In this document: positions 58,301-62,440 of the stretch, piece after piece
How the letters are laid out: the number at the start of each line of letters is the position of its first letter
Numbering within the stretch: position 1 is the first letter of the stretch
Source: Chaetoderma sp. LZ-2023a
Taxonomy: Eukaryota; Mollusca; Caudofoveata; Chaetodermatida; Chaetodermatidae
Reading direction: 5' to 3'
Length of the DNA stretch: 64,000 bases
Assembly (NCBI GenBank): GCA_034401795.1
Contig: CM067373.1
Location: forward strand, 37,421,443 to 37,485,442
Notes under the pieces: model-generated
Told to the model about the DNA's origin: nothing
Database searches by the model: none
The model's input: only the letters and a program-made list of their open reading frames with translations
Translations under genes and position numbers: made by a program

Positions 58301-59035
58301 ACTGCCTGATTGTCGAGGTGGTCGTGGTACCTGGCCATTAGCAGGAGACACTGGACCCCAAAATAACTGAAACATAAAATTAATTTACAAATTGTAAAAA
58401 CTATGTCTGTCTTTTCGGTTAAACCTTTTAATGGTCAAATCAACTCAAGACCGACCACCCAACCTCAACAGGGTAAGAGACTATTTTCAAAAATTTATGT
58501 CAGGCTTGATGAGCGAACCAGTTATTCCAGTGATGAATTTTCAAAGACAGTCATCTCTTGCCATCTAAATGGACATTTACTAAGCGAAAATCCAAATTTT
58601 AGACGTGATCTTTTTAAGTTGGCCCTTAGAAATAAGCCGTCTATGAGTTGTAACAAATAAACATTCCTGGGTTTAGTTTATCGTTATATAGTAATCTTAT
58701 CGATGTAGGTAGTCATAAAAACAGATTGATACTACAGAAATAATGATCAAAGCCCAGTACCTCATTCTCCACACTGACCCAATCAGAGTCTATATCAGGA
58801 GGCTGATTATCATGATCTGTGGCTTGAAGGGCAGTGATAGTGCCTGCAGATGTGGCTCCAGTGCTCAGAGTGTGCCGGGTCACTTCTGGGTACAACAGAG
58901 GTAGATGCTCAGCAAGCAATGCAAGTCCACCCATACTGGCAAATATATGTAATGCTGACTGACATGGGGTCGTCTCCAGGAGAACAGGAGCCGGGATTGC
59001 TTCTAATTCCAGAGATTCAAATGCTGTAGACTCAT
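17775..59035 (-). CDS. BIRC6: BIRC6 (BRUCE/Apollon) 3' portion: 13 exons, C-terminal about 916 residues
   Basis: BIRC6 is a very large cytosolic/trans-Golgi ubiquitin ligase (E2 plus E3 activities) that ubiquitinates caspases, SMAC, HtrA2 and LC3 to restrain apoptosis and autophagy (family knowledge). Only the C-terminal fifth is here. The N-terminal BIR domain and central armadillo-like region lie beyond 59035. Thirteen exons, read from 59035 down to 17775, join in one frame. Every intron checked begins GT and ends AG, and phases match across all junctions (summed exon length 2750 nt). Diagnostic stretches are [58 protein letters not shown] and [18 protein letters not shown], essentially identical to vertebrate BIRC6 as I recall it. 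The UBC fold spans about residues 575-740 of this piece, with the catalytic Cys at about 669. No disabling change is seen. Introns range from 394 bp to 12.8 kb and are packed with repeats. Confidence 0.96.
18437..18870. repeat. Foldback element A, copies 4 and 5
   Basis: Copy 4 (18437-18668) starts TTAATCATTTAACG and has arms ATTTGTAGACCAAGAAAACT and TTTTCTCTTGGTCTGAAAAT. A second, left-truncated copy (about 18713-18870) follows with AACAGACCAAGAGAAGACTT. Both lie in the last intron of BIRC6 (18129-18898). Confidence 0.75.
18899..19027 (-). CDS. BIRC6: BIRC6 exon
   Basis: Forty-three codons: [39 protein letters not shown] and MALK, matching the conserved post-UBC helices. It lacks an in-frame start, so it is easily missed by simple open-frame scans. 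Acceptor at 19028-19029, donor at 18897-18898. Confidence 0.95.
19417..19497. repeat. Palindrome B copy
   Basis: TTCAATATTTTGAAACTAAT with TTGACTGCAAGCTGTTG faces ATCAAAATAGTTTCAAAATA with TTCCACAGAA. An 80-bp hairpin in an intron of BIRC6. Confidence 0.8.
19728..19936. repeat. Foldback element A, copy 6
   Basis: Starts TTAACCCTTTAACACTCATC and contains ATGTCTATTTGCAGACCAAG opposed by CTGGTCTGCAAATGGACATT. The right outer end is degenerate. Confidence 0.75.
19970..20160 (+). repeat. Repeat F copy
   Basis: Contains GTGAGTATTGCCGTTGGTGC, CAAGAAGGTAGAATCACCAA and a tail TTTCAGTCAAAGGGTCAA. Related to 50855-51315 and to the sequence flanking the DIRS insertion (57964-58080). No convincing coding content. 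Confidence 0.6.
20286..20340. repeat. (TA)n and (TG)n microsatellite
   Basis: TATATATA from about 20288 to 20312, followed by TGTGTGTGCGCGTGCG. Confidence 0.9.
20341..20660 (-). repeat. ACAAGAG-type element J (inverted)
   Basis: On the minus strand the right end reads ACAAGAGCAATCAGAGATTG, i.e. ACAAGA followed by the perfect hairpin GCAATC-AGA-GATTGC. Two monomers of about 140 bp (GAT-CAATTT-AC--ATTTTAACACAAG) follow. A related forward copy starts at 43706. Confidence 0.7.
20661..21229. other. No gene; short CTGCCTGTCTG-rich stretch
   Basis: A simple-sequence region of the type CTACC-AGTCAGTC lies around 20760-20850. No exon or family repeat is recognised. Confidence 0.4.
21230..21905 (+). 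repeat. Tandem repeat H (unit about 150-160 bp, 4 copies)
   Basis: The phrase TTTTTGTCCGGAAATG (with variants) recurs near 21402, 21570, 21727 and 21885, alternating with GGGCAAATAACTCA-like and GGAATTCGAACTTGG phrases. Similar wording occurs near 63010-63240. Confidence 0.75.
21906..22550. other. No recognisable feature
   Basis: AT-rich intronic sequence. Short open frames here have no conserved motif. Confidence 0.4.
22556..22630. repeat. Palindrome B copy
   Basis: CTGTTGAATATTTCAAAACT and AATATGACTGGGTGCTGGTG with a degraded right arm TCAGTCAAATTATA. It lies about 150 bp from a BIRC6 exon. Confidence 0.65.
22776..22964 (-). CDS. BIRC6: BIRC6 exon, C-terminal part of the UBC fold
   Basis: Encodes [40 protein letters not shown] and [16 protein letters not shown]. 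The insertion after PYFNEPGYE is typical of the BIRC6/UBE2O-type E2. Acceptor at 22965-22966, donor at 22774-22775. Confidence 0.97.
22986..23245. repeat. GTGA/GAGT microsatellite
   Basis: Imperfect GTGAGTGAGT array of about 260 bp with GCCAGTGAGTGAGCGAGT variants. It begins about 22 bp beyond the acceptor of the BIRC6 exon 22776-22964. Confidence 0.95.
23310..23435. repeat. Palindrome B variant
   Basis: ATTATTTTGAACATAACAGG against AATTATGTTCAAAATATTCA, with GCAGCAATGTC in the middle. The inner arm differs from the main family (AACATAA instead of AACTAAT). A second copy of this variant is at 24602-24682. Confidence 0.7.
23440..23880. other. No recognisable feature
   Basis: AT-rich intronic DNA. 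Confidence 0.4.
23890..24295 (-). repeat. Composite repeat with two palindrome B copies
   Basis: Inverted composite order (AGCTATGCCCCGCCCATCTC, then a tract with TCTAGAAAACTATACAGG, then a palindrome arm at 24025-24045). A compact second palindrome at 24208-24285 has arms TTTTGAAACTAATTTGACTG and GAATTAGTTTCAAAATATTC separated by 18-20 bases. Confidence 0.7.
24361..24438 (-). CDS. BIRC6: BIRC6 exon with the E2 catalytic cysteine
   Basis: Only 26 codons: [20 protein letters not shown] then TSSFLQ. The second residue is the ubiquitin-accepting cysteine (codon 24433-24435), followed by the conserved TWHG and EEKW. Acceptor at 24439-24440, donor at 24359-24360. Confidence 0.97.
24602..24875. 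repeat. Two palindrome B copies (variant and canonical)
   Basis: 24602-24682: TTGAATATTTTGGACATAAT against TTAAGTCCAAAATATTCAAA. 24798-24873: GTTGAATATTTTGAAATTAA against TTAATTTCAAAATATTCAAT, with loop GGAACAGGTTCC, itself palindromic. Confidence 0.85.
25020..25256. repeat. Foldback (MITE-like) element
   Basis: Left arm TTATTCATGCACCATAGACT then CATCCAC; right arm GTGGATGAGTCTATTGTGCA then TGAATAA. The middle has a second complementary pair (CTCAAACTTTTGGCCTCATC against GATGAGAGCCAAAAGATGG). Confidence 0.8.
25339..25378. repeat. (TA)n microsatellite
   Basis: TATATA run of about 36 bp with one AGATA interruption. Confidence 0.9.
25446..25675. repeat. Foldback element A, copy 7
   Basis: Starts TTAACCCTTTACTGGTC and ends AAGGTGTTAAAAAC. 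Arms GCAGGTAAAGAGTATTTTTG and TTGTATTCTCTTGGCCTGTA. It directly precedes C element 4. Confidence 0.75.
25683..27204 (+). repeat. C element 4 (about 620-bp unit type)
   Basis: Starts ACAAGAGGCCCAATGGGCCT with GCTCACCTGG and ends with the hairpin CACTTGGCCTTTTAGGCCAG plus GTGAGCTAA. Inside are about two higher-order units with repeated CCAAGATGGCCGCC boxes. Confidence 0.85.
27205..27621. other. No recognisable gene
   Basis: Intronic DNA next to a BIRC6 exon. A plus-strand open frame of 87 codons (27289-27552) shows no recognisable motif and runs against the gene. Confidence 0.4.
27624..27785 (-). CDS. BIRC6: BIRC6 exon, UBC core with FNPN motif
   Basis: Encodes [37 protein letters not shown] and [16 protein letters not shown] stands in place of the HPN motif of canonical E2 enzymes, as expected for BIRC6. 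Acceptor at 27786-27787, donor at 27622-27623. Confidence 0.98.
27822..28052. repeat. Foldback element A, copy 8
   Basis: TTTTAACCCTCATATCAGCC at the left; inner arms GAGACCAAGAGAAGACTATT and AATAGTCTTCTCTTGGTCTG flank the near-perfect core ATGACTGGCTCGATAACTGA. It sits 36 bp inside the intron between the two UBC exons. Confidence 0.85.
28425..28642 (-). CDS. BIRC6: BIRC6 exon, start of the UBC fold
   Basis: Encodes [16 protein letters not shown], then [20 protein letters not shown] and [16 protein letters not shown]. The last part is the first helix and strand of the E2 domain. Acceptor at 28643-28644, donor at 28423-28424 (phase 0). Confidence 0.97.
28755..28850. repeat. Palindrome B copy
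   Basis: AATATTTTGAAACTAATTTA with CTGGAACCTATTGCTGC opposes GGCTTAATTAGTTTCAATGT. Confidence 0.7.
29058..29171 (-). CDS. BIRC6: BIRC6 exon
   Basis: Small exon encoding [15 protein letters not shown], then [11 protein letters not shown], with a split Asp at both ends. Acceptor at 29172-29173, donor at 29056-29057. Ser/Lys-rich linker before the UBC domain; the vertebrate equivalent ends KKLQFD. Confidence 0.92.
29330..29720 (+). repeat. Composite repeat carrying palindrome B
   Basis: Order: GATGTCATAATCAGTTACG, ATACAAATTGTATGTCATTG, ATTTAATAAACATTCTGTTG, palindrome (29482-29572), GAAATTGGGATTCTGGGAAT, and a tail with GGGCTGAGCTTAGTTAGAAA. The tail wording is the same as the 12.95-14.4 kb minisatellite unit. 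Confidence 0.8.
29721..30585. other. No recognisable feature
   Basis: AT-rich intronic sequence without evident repeats or coding motifs. Confidence 0.4.
30586..30945 (+). repeat. Composite repeat carrying palindrome B
   Basis: Same order as 29330-29720: TATGATGTCATAGTCAATTA, GAATTGTATGTCTTTGATGA, palindrome arms TTTTGAAACTAATTTGTTTT and CAGTCAAAATAGTTTCAAAA, then TTGAAATTGGGATTCTGGGA and GTGGGCGGAGCTTAGTTAGA. Confidence 0.8.
31082..31215 (-). CDS. BIRC6: BIRC6 exon
   Basis: Encodes (K)[19 protein letters not shown] then [20 protein letters not shown], ending with one base of a split Asp. Acceptor at 31216-31217, donor GT at 31080-31081. The acidic stretch followed by LLIPDIQ-TA-IV matches the segment just upstream of the UBC region in other animals. 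Confidence 0.94.
31436..31682. repeat. Foldback element A, copy 9
   Basis: Starts TTAACCCTTTAACGGTCAAG and ends GGTAGAGTTAAATGGTCAAG. The core GACTGGCTTGATAACCGAGC is near-palindromic. It uses the ACGGTCAAG/TTGACCAAATT outer arm. Confidence 0.85.
32165..32356. repeat. Foldback element A, copy 10 (left-truncated)
   Basis: The right arm is intact (ATTTTCAAAAATAGTCATCT, GTCTGCAAATGGACA, ending CAGTGTTAAAG). The core TGACTGGCTCGGTTTTCGAG continues into its complement. The left outer arm is lost. Confidence 0.75.
32597..33712. mobile_element. About 1.1-kb non-coding element with terminal inverted repeats
   Basis: The left end TACCATATTTCGCTTAATTG and the inverse of the right end (TACCGTATTTCGCTTAATTG) continue as AAGCCTAGGCTTCTATTAG and TAGCCTATGCTCTAATAGAA. 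Subterminal phrases GGGGGTGGGCTT-TA-TAG recur near 32680, 33586 and 33663. No transposase is seen, so it is probably a non-autonomous DNA transposon. Confidence 0.75.
33717..34239. other. No recognisable feature
   Basis: AT-rich intronic DNA between two TIR-bounded elements. Confidence 0.4.
34266..37407 (-). mobile_element. Candidate DNA transposon (about 3.1 kb) with long inverted repeats and a PIN-like gene
   Basis: 34266-34414 read forward matches the reverse strand of 37256-37407 in order: AGTCCGGGAGCC against AGTCCAGGAGCT; CGTAGCACACCCAGTATTC in both; then TGTTGTACAA-AAATTGTGGT in both, followed by CACTAA. Gaps between blocks are a few bases. The single disrupted gene (34763-36890) lies between them. 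Outer boundaries are uncertain (similarity fades around 34240 and 37430) and no target-site duplication was resolved. It is in the 12.8-kb BIRC6 intron, same strand as BIRC6. Confidence 0.6.
34763..36890 (-). pseudogene. Disrupted uncharacterised protein: PIN/FEN-like nuclease family with Cys-rich tail
   Basis: An open frame from 36890 begins [20 protein letters not shown], with [46 protein letters not shown] and VDIVFDRYD. It breaks at about 35545-35575. A second frame carries [13 protein letters not shown] and [20 protein letters not shown] to about 35260. A third carries [22 protein letters not shown] and the tail [20 protein letters not shown] with [10 protein letters not shown]. The separated acidic residues (VDG, FDRYD, SPDTDV, GCDS) recall PIN/FEN-type active sites, and the tail resembles a CXC/tesmin cysteine pattern. 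I recall this architecture as a widespread unnamed family in invertebrates and fish, with a central EEADTR block that is missing here. The two frameshifts argue that this copy is dead. The function is unknown. Confidence 0.75.
37441..37811. other. No recognisable feature
   Basis: AT-rich intronic DNA before C element 5. Confidence 0.4.
37812..39528 (+). repeat. C element 5 (about 620-bp unit type, complete)
   Basis: Both ends are clear: ACAAGAGGCCCAAGGGGCC with GCTCACCTGG at the left, and at the right a tail GACGACGGACGGACGGTCGCC then a 14-bp stem GCTCACTTGGCCT/AGGCCAGGTGAGC with loop TTC, ending CTAA. About 2.5 units with many CCAAGATGGCCGCC boxes. Some open frames cross it but have no coding signature. 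Confidence 0.9.
39529..39986. other. No recognisable feature
   Basis: Intronic DNA without evident repeats. Confidence 0.4.
39987..40862 (+). repeat. ACAAGAG-type element I (unit about 165 bp, 4 copies) with (CA)n
   Basis: Starts ACAAGAGAAAGTCAGCTGGA, where GTCAGC-TGGAG-GCTGAC is a 6-bp hairpin, then a C run (about 40018-40034). Monomers contain CAAAATCAGTCATGCATGA, TGGTGTACAATCATCCTGCC and GGGATGTACGGACAGACGA. A (CA)n run of about 46 bp at 40300-40346 sits in the first unit. Confidence 0.85.
40863..43700. repeat. 45-bp minisatellite, about 63 copies
   Basis: The unit is GAATGAGCATCAACATTATC then AAGCTGGCTGAGTAACTGTT then ATATT, 45 bp (15 codons). Variants (CGTAACCGTT; GAGTTACTGTTATCTT) are ordered in blocks. 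Long stop-free minus-strand frames (up to 201 codons of the pattern [15 protein letters not shown]) are artefacts of a unit length divisible by three. Confidence 0.96.
43706..44000 (+). repeat. ACAAGAG-type element J (short forward copy)
   Basis: ACAAGAGCAACCAGAGATTG with a near-perfect hairpin GCAACC-AGA-GATTGC, one monomer, and a tail of CAGACAGACAGAGACACAC. Confidence 0.65.
44031..44398 (-). CDS. BIRC6: BIRC6 exon
   Basis: Begins [10 protein letters not shown] and carries [20 protein letters not shown] and [20 protein letters not shown], then [12 protein letters not shown], with two bases (AA) left for the next exon. Acceptor at 44399-44400, donor GT at 44029-44030. The downstream intron, 12.8 kb, is the longest in the window. 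Confidence 0.96.
44401..44652. other. Intronic, no feature seen
   Basis: Short AT-rich stretch between a BIRC6 exon and C element 6. Confidence 0.4.
44654..45880 (+). repeat. C element 6 (155-bp monomer type, complete)
   Basis: Starts ACAAGAGGCCCAAGGGCCTG with GCTCACCTGGA and ends GCTCACTTGACCATTCTGGC then CAGGTGAGCTAA. About seven monomers, with GACCAATCAAAATTCTGTAT near 45361, 45515 and 45673 (spacing 154-158 bp). The tail before the hairpin has GACAGACAGACGGCC. Confidence 0.9.
46021..46259. repeat. Foldback element A, copy 11 (best preserved)
   Basis: TTAACCCTTTAACCCTCAAA at the left and GAGTGTTAAAGGGTTA at the right. Inner arms run from TGTCCATTTGCAGACCAAGA through CCACTGGAATGACTGGCTCG to the mirror-complement TCATTCCAGTGGTAAATTTT and TTGGTCTGCAAATGGACATT, about 75 bp per arm. 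The outermost about 45 bp on the two sides (AATTTATT-CAGAAAATT against CACTGCAGAAGC-GTTTT) are not complementary. I use this copy as the family reference. Confidence 0.92.
46260..46869. other. Intronic, no feature seen
   Basis: AT-rich sequence upstream of a BIRC6 donor site. No repeat is recognised. Confidence 0.4.
46870..47169 (-). CDS. BIRC6: BIRC6 exon
   Basis: One hundred whole codons. A Gly/Ser/Ala-rich low-complexity linker leads into [19 protein letters not shown] and [14 protein letters not shown]; the last block is strongly conserved in BIRC6. Acceptor at 47170-47171, donor at 46868-46869. The linker is the least conserved part of the gene in this window. Confidence 0.94.
47220..47622. 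repeat. Foldback element A, copies 12 (degenerate) and 13
   Basis: Copy 12 (about 47220-47440) is decayed, with CAGGCCAAGAGTATACTATT and AAAATAGCCATCTCTTGGTC. Copy 13 (47447-47622) starts TTAACCCTTTATCCC, has arms GCAGACCAAGAGAAGCTTAT and AATAGGCTTCTCTTGGTCTG almost touching (core deleted) and ends GTGTTAAAGGG. Confidence 0.8.
47623..48120. other. Intronic DNA, no gene; ends in (TA)n
   Basis: A G-run lies near 47971 and a (TA)n run at about 48103-48120 provides the TA target of the adjacent Tc1 element. Confidence 0.5.
48122..49582 (-). mobile_element. Tc1/mariner transposon, 1461 bp
   Basis: The left end CTGAACCAAAAAAGTTTAGC and the inverse of the right end (CTGAGCCAAAAAGGTTTAGC) form terminal inverted repeats of about 30 bp, flanked by TA on both sides, itself inside a TATATA tract on both sides. 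It lies in the BIRC6 intron 47170-49824 and holds one mutated transposase gene on the minus strand. Confidence 0.92.
48329..49296 (-). pseudogene. Tc1-type DD34E transposase, inactivated
   Basis: Starts [11 protein letters not shown] at 49296 with a paired-like HTH region ([16 protein letters not shown]) and a RPRSGRPR hinge. The catalytic acids are recognisable: D in SDESRF (about 48845), D in [10 protein letters not shown], and E in [12 protein letters not shown], with 34 residues between the last two. It is inactive: a frameshift follows ASTIS, others follow near 49040 and after SDESRF, and TGG of a conserved tryptophan before SPDLSPIE has become TGA (48545-48547). The C-terminus ends with TGA/TAA at 48329. 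It would act as a nuclear cut-and-paste transposase. Confidence 0.92.
49825..50039 (-). CDS. BIRC6: BIRC6 exon
   Basis: Completes the split Gly, then encodes [20 protein letters not shown] and [20 protein letters not shown], ending TGHQE. Acceptor AG at 50040-50041, donor GT at 49823-49824, phase 0 out. Confidence 0.95.
50040..50510. other. Intronic, no gene
   Basis: A short direct repeat (AATAAACTTTATCCATAACA near 50138 and 50220). Otherwise nothing recognised. Confidence 0.45.
50511..50585. repeat. Palindrome B copy
   Basis: CTGTTGAAGACTTTGAAATT with CTTATGACTGGAGC opposes CCAATCACATTAATTTCAAA and ATATTCAACAG. Confidence 0.7.
50855..51315 (+). repeat. Repeat F array, split by the DIRS element
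   Basis: Three monomers with GTAAGATGGTAGAATCACG-like phrases (near 50930, 51065, 51170) and GGTCAAATATCAAGGTCAC. The array stops at the DIRS left end in CTGGAAGTAA and resumes at 57964 with GATAGAATCACCAGATTTGG. Confidence 0.75.
51316..51520. repeat. DIRS left inverted terminal repeat
   Basis: 51350-51520 is the inverse of 57760-57952 (shared blocks TAATACTTACCAGATGTACT, ATGTCTATTATCTAGTCTAG, CCTGCCCATACTGTGTCC). The outermost about 35 bases (AAAAAAAGCATCAGCTTTTG...) are unique to this end and reappear in the internal complementary region. Confidence 0.92.
51579..51678. repeat. DIRS internal complementary region
   Basis: Contains, on the minus strand, the right-end tip (ATTCGAAGTAGAATA) fused to the left-end tip (AAAAAAAGCATCCGCTTTTG, GAATTC), flanked by AGTACATCTGGTAAGTATTA and its inverse. 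It is thus complementary to both outer tips, as DIRS replication models require for circle closure. Confidence 0.9.
51679..52294. other. DIRS non-coding region beside the recombinase gene
   Basis: A C run at about 51849-51860. No gene. The short frames here have no conserved motif. Confidence 0.5.
52295..53300 (-). pseudogene. DIRS tyrosine recombinase
   Basis: The core-binding part reads [38 protein letters not shown]. The catalytic part has the first Arg in [12 protein letters not shown], the H-x-x-R motif in [14 protein letters not shown] and the nucleophilic Tyr in TVFYLRD, ending VANLSNLS and stop at 52295. A one-base shift at about 52735-52745 separates the two halves, and in-frame stops precede the core-binding part near 53215. 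In intact elements it integrates the circular cDNA. Confidence 0.88.
53144..55128 (-). pseudogene. DIRS reverse transcriptase and RNase H
   Basis: RT motifs in order: [49 protein letters not shown] and the catalytic YIDDWL (about 54555). An in-frame TAG (54469-54471) follows LKDLEKS, just before [14 protein letters not shown]. RNase H acids are in [18 protein letters not shown] and VRTDNSTVV, then [16 protein letters not shown] frameshift near 53530-53560 separates the C-terminal segment with [11 protein letters not shown] and LPDRRDLIS, which runs into the recombinase region. The protein would copy element RNA to DNA. Confidence 0.92.
55300..57089 (-). pseudogene. DIRS gag-like gene
   Basis: Begins [20 protein letters not shown], with a coiled segment [20 protein letters not shown]. 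Shifts occur near 56565 and in the GAGAGAGA tract near 55960. The next part has [19 protein letters not shown] and [15 protein letters not shown], then [38 protein letters not shown] and a TAG after STKRTRP (about 55481), with a Gln/Arg/Ser-rich basic tail beyond. GC content here is higher than in surrounding DNA. It is placed as the first gene, as in other DIRS elements; no zinc knuckle is seen. Confidence 0.8.
57090..57759. other. DIRS 5' leader, non-coding
   Basis: AT-rich sequence between the right terminal repeat and the gag-like gene. A 145-codon minus-strand frame (57388-57825) overlaps the terminal repeat and has no recognised motif. Confidence 0.5.
57760..57963. repeat. DIRS right inverted terminal repeat
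   Basis: Inverse partner of 51350-51520. The final tip ACTCGAAGTAGAAT (about 57950-57963) is unique to this end and is mirrored in the internal complementary region. Confidence 0.92.
57964..58080 (+). repeat. Repeat F remnant beyond the DIRS insertion
   Basis: GATAGAATCACCAGATTTGG and CATATTGCAACCGGCTAGGA continue the array broken at 51315. Confidence 0.7.
58153..58366 (-). CDS. BIRC6: BIRC6 exon
   Basis: Encodes [12 protein letters not shown]..., a Pro-rich stretch, then [20 protein letters not shown] and [14 protein letters not shown], highly conserved in BIRC6. Acceptor at 58367-58368, donor at 58151-58152, leaving one base (phase 1). The following intron is 8.1 kb and contains the DIRS retrotransposon. 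Confidence 0.95.
58419..58600. repeat. Foldback element A, copy 14 (degenerate)
   Basis: Starts TTAAACCTTTTAATGGTCAA and has GTAAGAGACTATTTTCAAAA opposed by TTTTCAAAGACAGTCATCTC. It fills most of the 394-bp intron between two BIRC6 exons. Confidence 0.7.
58761..59035 (-). CDS. BIRC6: BIRC6 exon (first in window)
   Basis: Encodes about 92 residues beginning mid-codon (Asp split with an upstream exon outside the window). It contains [20 protein letters not shown] and ends [10 protein letters not shown]. The acceptor AG is at 59036-59037 (CCCCAG) and the donor GT at 58759-58760, phase 0 out. It belongs to the helical scaffold region N-terminal of the UBC domain. Confidence 0.93.
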
Positions 59036-59298
59036 CTGGGGATACAAGGACAGAAATCATCATATATATATATACTAGATAAAACAGACTCAAACTTCTC
59101 ATTTAATGATAAACAAGACATTAATGTTACACTGATTGGATAATGGTAAAAATCTGGCCATTTTGCATTTCCTAATGCAAATCTATCTTTCTATCAAGAT
59201 AACAATGACCTTGACCGTAGGTCTGAATGTCTGTGATGCCCCTACTGACTGAGGTAACTGTATGACGATGCAGTTCCAATAATTTTGCCAATTCTGAA
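59036..59298. other. Intronic, (TA)n near the exon
   Basis: A TATATATA run at about 59062-59074 lies just upstream (in gene orientation) of the acceptor at 59036-59037. Nothing else is recognised. Confidence 0.5.
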
Positions 59299-60799
59299 AC
59301 GAGAGGCCCAAGGGGCCTGTGTCGCTCACCTGGAGCAACATCAATTTTTGTCAAAATTGTTGGTGGGTGGTTTAGCAGTCTTTTAAATGAGTTGGTGGAC
59401 ATTTTTGCAAGTGCAATATGGCCGCCAAACAGACTACATTTTGATTGGCCCATGGCACCAATGTTTTTTTGATGGATCAACTTCCCTTGCACAAATATTA
59501 ATGGCCCAAATTTTGGCGTGATCCCTTCAGCGGTTCTGAAGGAGTCATTTTCGTGAAAACCAGGTCATCCAAGATGGTCGTTGAACCATTTGGTAAATCA
59601 AGTCCTCTTGAACAAACTTGGCTTACCTCGTGGCCTACATGAAGATTCTGCAAGTGGTTTCGGAGAAGATTTATAAAGACATTTCCTGAAATTGGCTGAT
59701 GAATCAACTTCTCTTGAACAAACCTTAATCGCCCTTAGTTGCTAATTATATATCACAAATTTCGGCCTGATCGCTTCAGCAAGGGGTGGGGGGAAGAAGT
59801 CGTTTTTGTGAAAACTAGGTCATCCAAGATGGCCACTGAACCATTTCGTCAATCAAGTTGCCTTGAACAAACTTGATTCAGCACTTACCCTAGATCATAT
59901 TTCGTGAGTTTTGAATCGATCCCTCAAATGGTTTGGGAGAAGATTTTTAGACATTTCTAAAAATCGGCCGAAATCCAAGATAGTCGCCGGCCAAATTGGC
60001 CGATCGGGTACGTTTGAGCAAACTTTAATCTCTATGCCTTAAGGATGCTTCATGCCAAATATAATTGAAATCAGCCTAGTAGTTCTTGAGAAGAAATTAT
60101 TTTTAATTTCCCATTATTTTAGTATGGGAGCTTTTGCCGGGAAAATTATCCAAGATGGCCGCCAAACCGTTTATCCGACAGTTTCGAAAAATGCAAATTT
60201 GAGATCAAAATACCCAAAAACCTATCCTAAAACCAATTTCGGCCTCAAAATTCATCAAATAAAAAACCCCAATATGGCCGCCAAACATGCTATATTTTGA
60301 TTGGCCTACGGCGGCCATGTTTTTTGACGGAGCACCATCCCTTGAACAAACTTTAATGGCCCTTAGTCCCTAATCATATCTCCCACATTTGGGCCTGATC
60401 CATTCAGCGGTTCTGGAGAAGTTATTTTCGCTAAAACTAGGTCAACCAAATGGGCCACCAAATTATTTGACCAATTAAGTTCCCTTGAACAAATTTGGTT
60501 GAGCTCTTGCCCTAGATCATATTTCATGAGGTTTCCTTCAATCCCTCAAGCGGTTTCGGAGAAGATTTTTAGACGTTTCTAAAAATCGGCCAAAATCCAA
60601 GATGGCTACCGGCCTAATTGGCCGGTTGGCTTCATTTGAACAAACTTGGATCCCTATGCCCTAAGGATGCCTCCTGCCAAATATAATTGAAATTGGCCCA
60701 GAAGAAGTCGTTTAAAGTAAAAGTTGATGGACAGACGACGGACACACAATGGATGGTCGCCACAACATATCACTTGGCCTTTCAGGCCAGGTGAGCTAA
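59299..60799 (+). repeat. C element 7 (about 620-bp unit type)
   Basis: Starts ACGAGAGGCCCAAGGGGCCT with GCTCACCTGG and ends GACGACGGACACACAATGG, CACTTGGCCTTTCAGGCCAG, GTGAGCTAA. Confidence 0.88.
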
Positions 60800-62440
60800 T
60801 ATTTCCCAAATTTGGGCCCAATCCATTCAGTGGTTCTTGAGAAGTCGTTTTCACGAAAAGTAGGTCATCCAAGATGGCCGCCGGACCATATGGAGTATCA
60901 AGTTCCCTTGAACAAACTTGGTTCAGCTACATGCCTAGATGAGATTCCATGAATTTTGAATCGATCCCCTGAGCGGTTTCGGAGATTTTCAAAGACATTT
61001 CTCAAAATCGGCCGATTTGGCAGATGGCCATCTTGGATTTTGGCCAACCGGCCCTGTTTGCACAAACCTGAATCCCTATACCCTAAGGATGCATCCTGCC
61101 AAATATAATTAAACTCGGCCCAGTGGTTCTTGAGAAGTTGTTTAAAGGAAAAGTTGACGGACACCAGACGACGGACGGTCGCCATTGCATATGTAACACT
61201 AGAATTCTCTTTATCAACAAGATGGCCAGCAAAGCATTTATCCGACAGTTTCAAAAATTACAAATTTGAGATCAGAATACCCAAAAACACATAAAAACAA
61301 TTTGGACCTCAAAATCCCTCAAATAAAAAAAATACAATATGGCCACCAAACATGCTATATTTTGATTGGCCCATGGCGGCCATGTTTTTTGACAGATCAA
61401 CTTCTTCTTAGGCCCTAATCATATCTGCCAAATTTCGGCCCGATCCCTTCAGCGCTTCTGGAGAATAAGTCATTTTCATTACAACTAGGTCAACCAAGAT
61501 GGCCACCAAACCATTTGACCAATCAAGTTCCCTTGCCATAAATCATATTTCATGAGGTTTGCATCAATCCCACAAGCCGTTTCTGAGAAGATTTTTAAAG
61601 ACGTTTCCTAAAATCTGCCTAAATCCAAGATGGCTGCTGGACAAATTGGCCGATCGGGTTCATTTGAACAAATTTAGATCTCTATGCCCTATGAATGCTT
61701 CCTCCCAAATATAAATGAAATCGGCCCAGTGGTTCTTGAGAAGAAGTCGTTTAAAGAATTCCCCATTGCTTTACTATGGGAGCCTTTGGCGGGAAAACAA
61801 ACCAAGATGGCAGCCAAAGCGTTTATCCGACAGTCTCGAAAGTGGCATATTTGAACTCGCCACACTGATAAGCATATATAAAGCAATTGTCACCATCAAA
61901 ATACATCAAATACAAAAAAGCCAATATGACCTAGAAACGTTGAATTTTGATTGGTTGATGGCGGCCATGTTTTTTAACGAACAAACTTCCCTTGAACACA
62001 CTTGAAAGGCGCTTGGTCCCTAAGCATATTTACAAAATTTCAGCTCTATCCCTTCAGCGGTTCGAGATAAGAAGTAATTTTCACGAAAATTAGGTCATCC
62101 ACAATGGCCGCAGGCAAATAGGCCAATCAGATTGCCTTGAACAAACTTGATTCTACCGTTGCAATAGATGATGTGTTATGAGTTTTGAATCAATTCCTCC
62201 AGCGGTTTCCGAGATTTTTTAAAGGGTTTCTAAAAATCGGCTATTTTGGCCGGTGGTCATCTTGGATTTTGGCCGATCCGCTTCATTTTAACAAACTTGA
62301 ATCTCTATGCCCTAGGGATGCTTCATGCCAAATATAATTGAAATCGGCCCAGTGGTTCTTGAGAAGTTGTTTTAAAGGAAAAGTTGACGGACGGTCGCCA
62401 CGACATAAGCTCACTTAGCCTTTCAGGCCAGGTGAGCTAA
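60800..62440 (+). repeat. C element 8 (5'-truncated, rearranged)
   Basis: Continues in C-type monomers directly after element 7, has an internal tail-like stretch (GACGACGGACGGTCGCC near 61158) without hairpin, then more monomers, and ends CACTTAGCCTTTCAGGCCAG, GTGAGCTAA. The missing head and internal tail suggest nested or recombined copies. Confidence 0.8.
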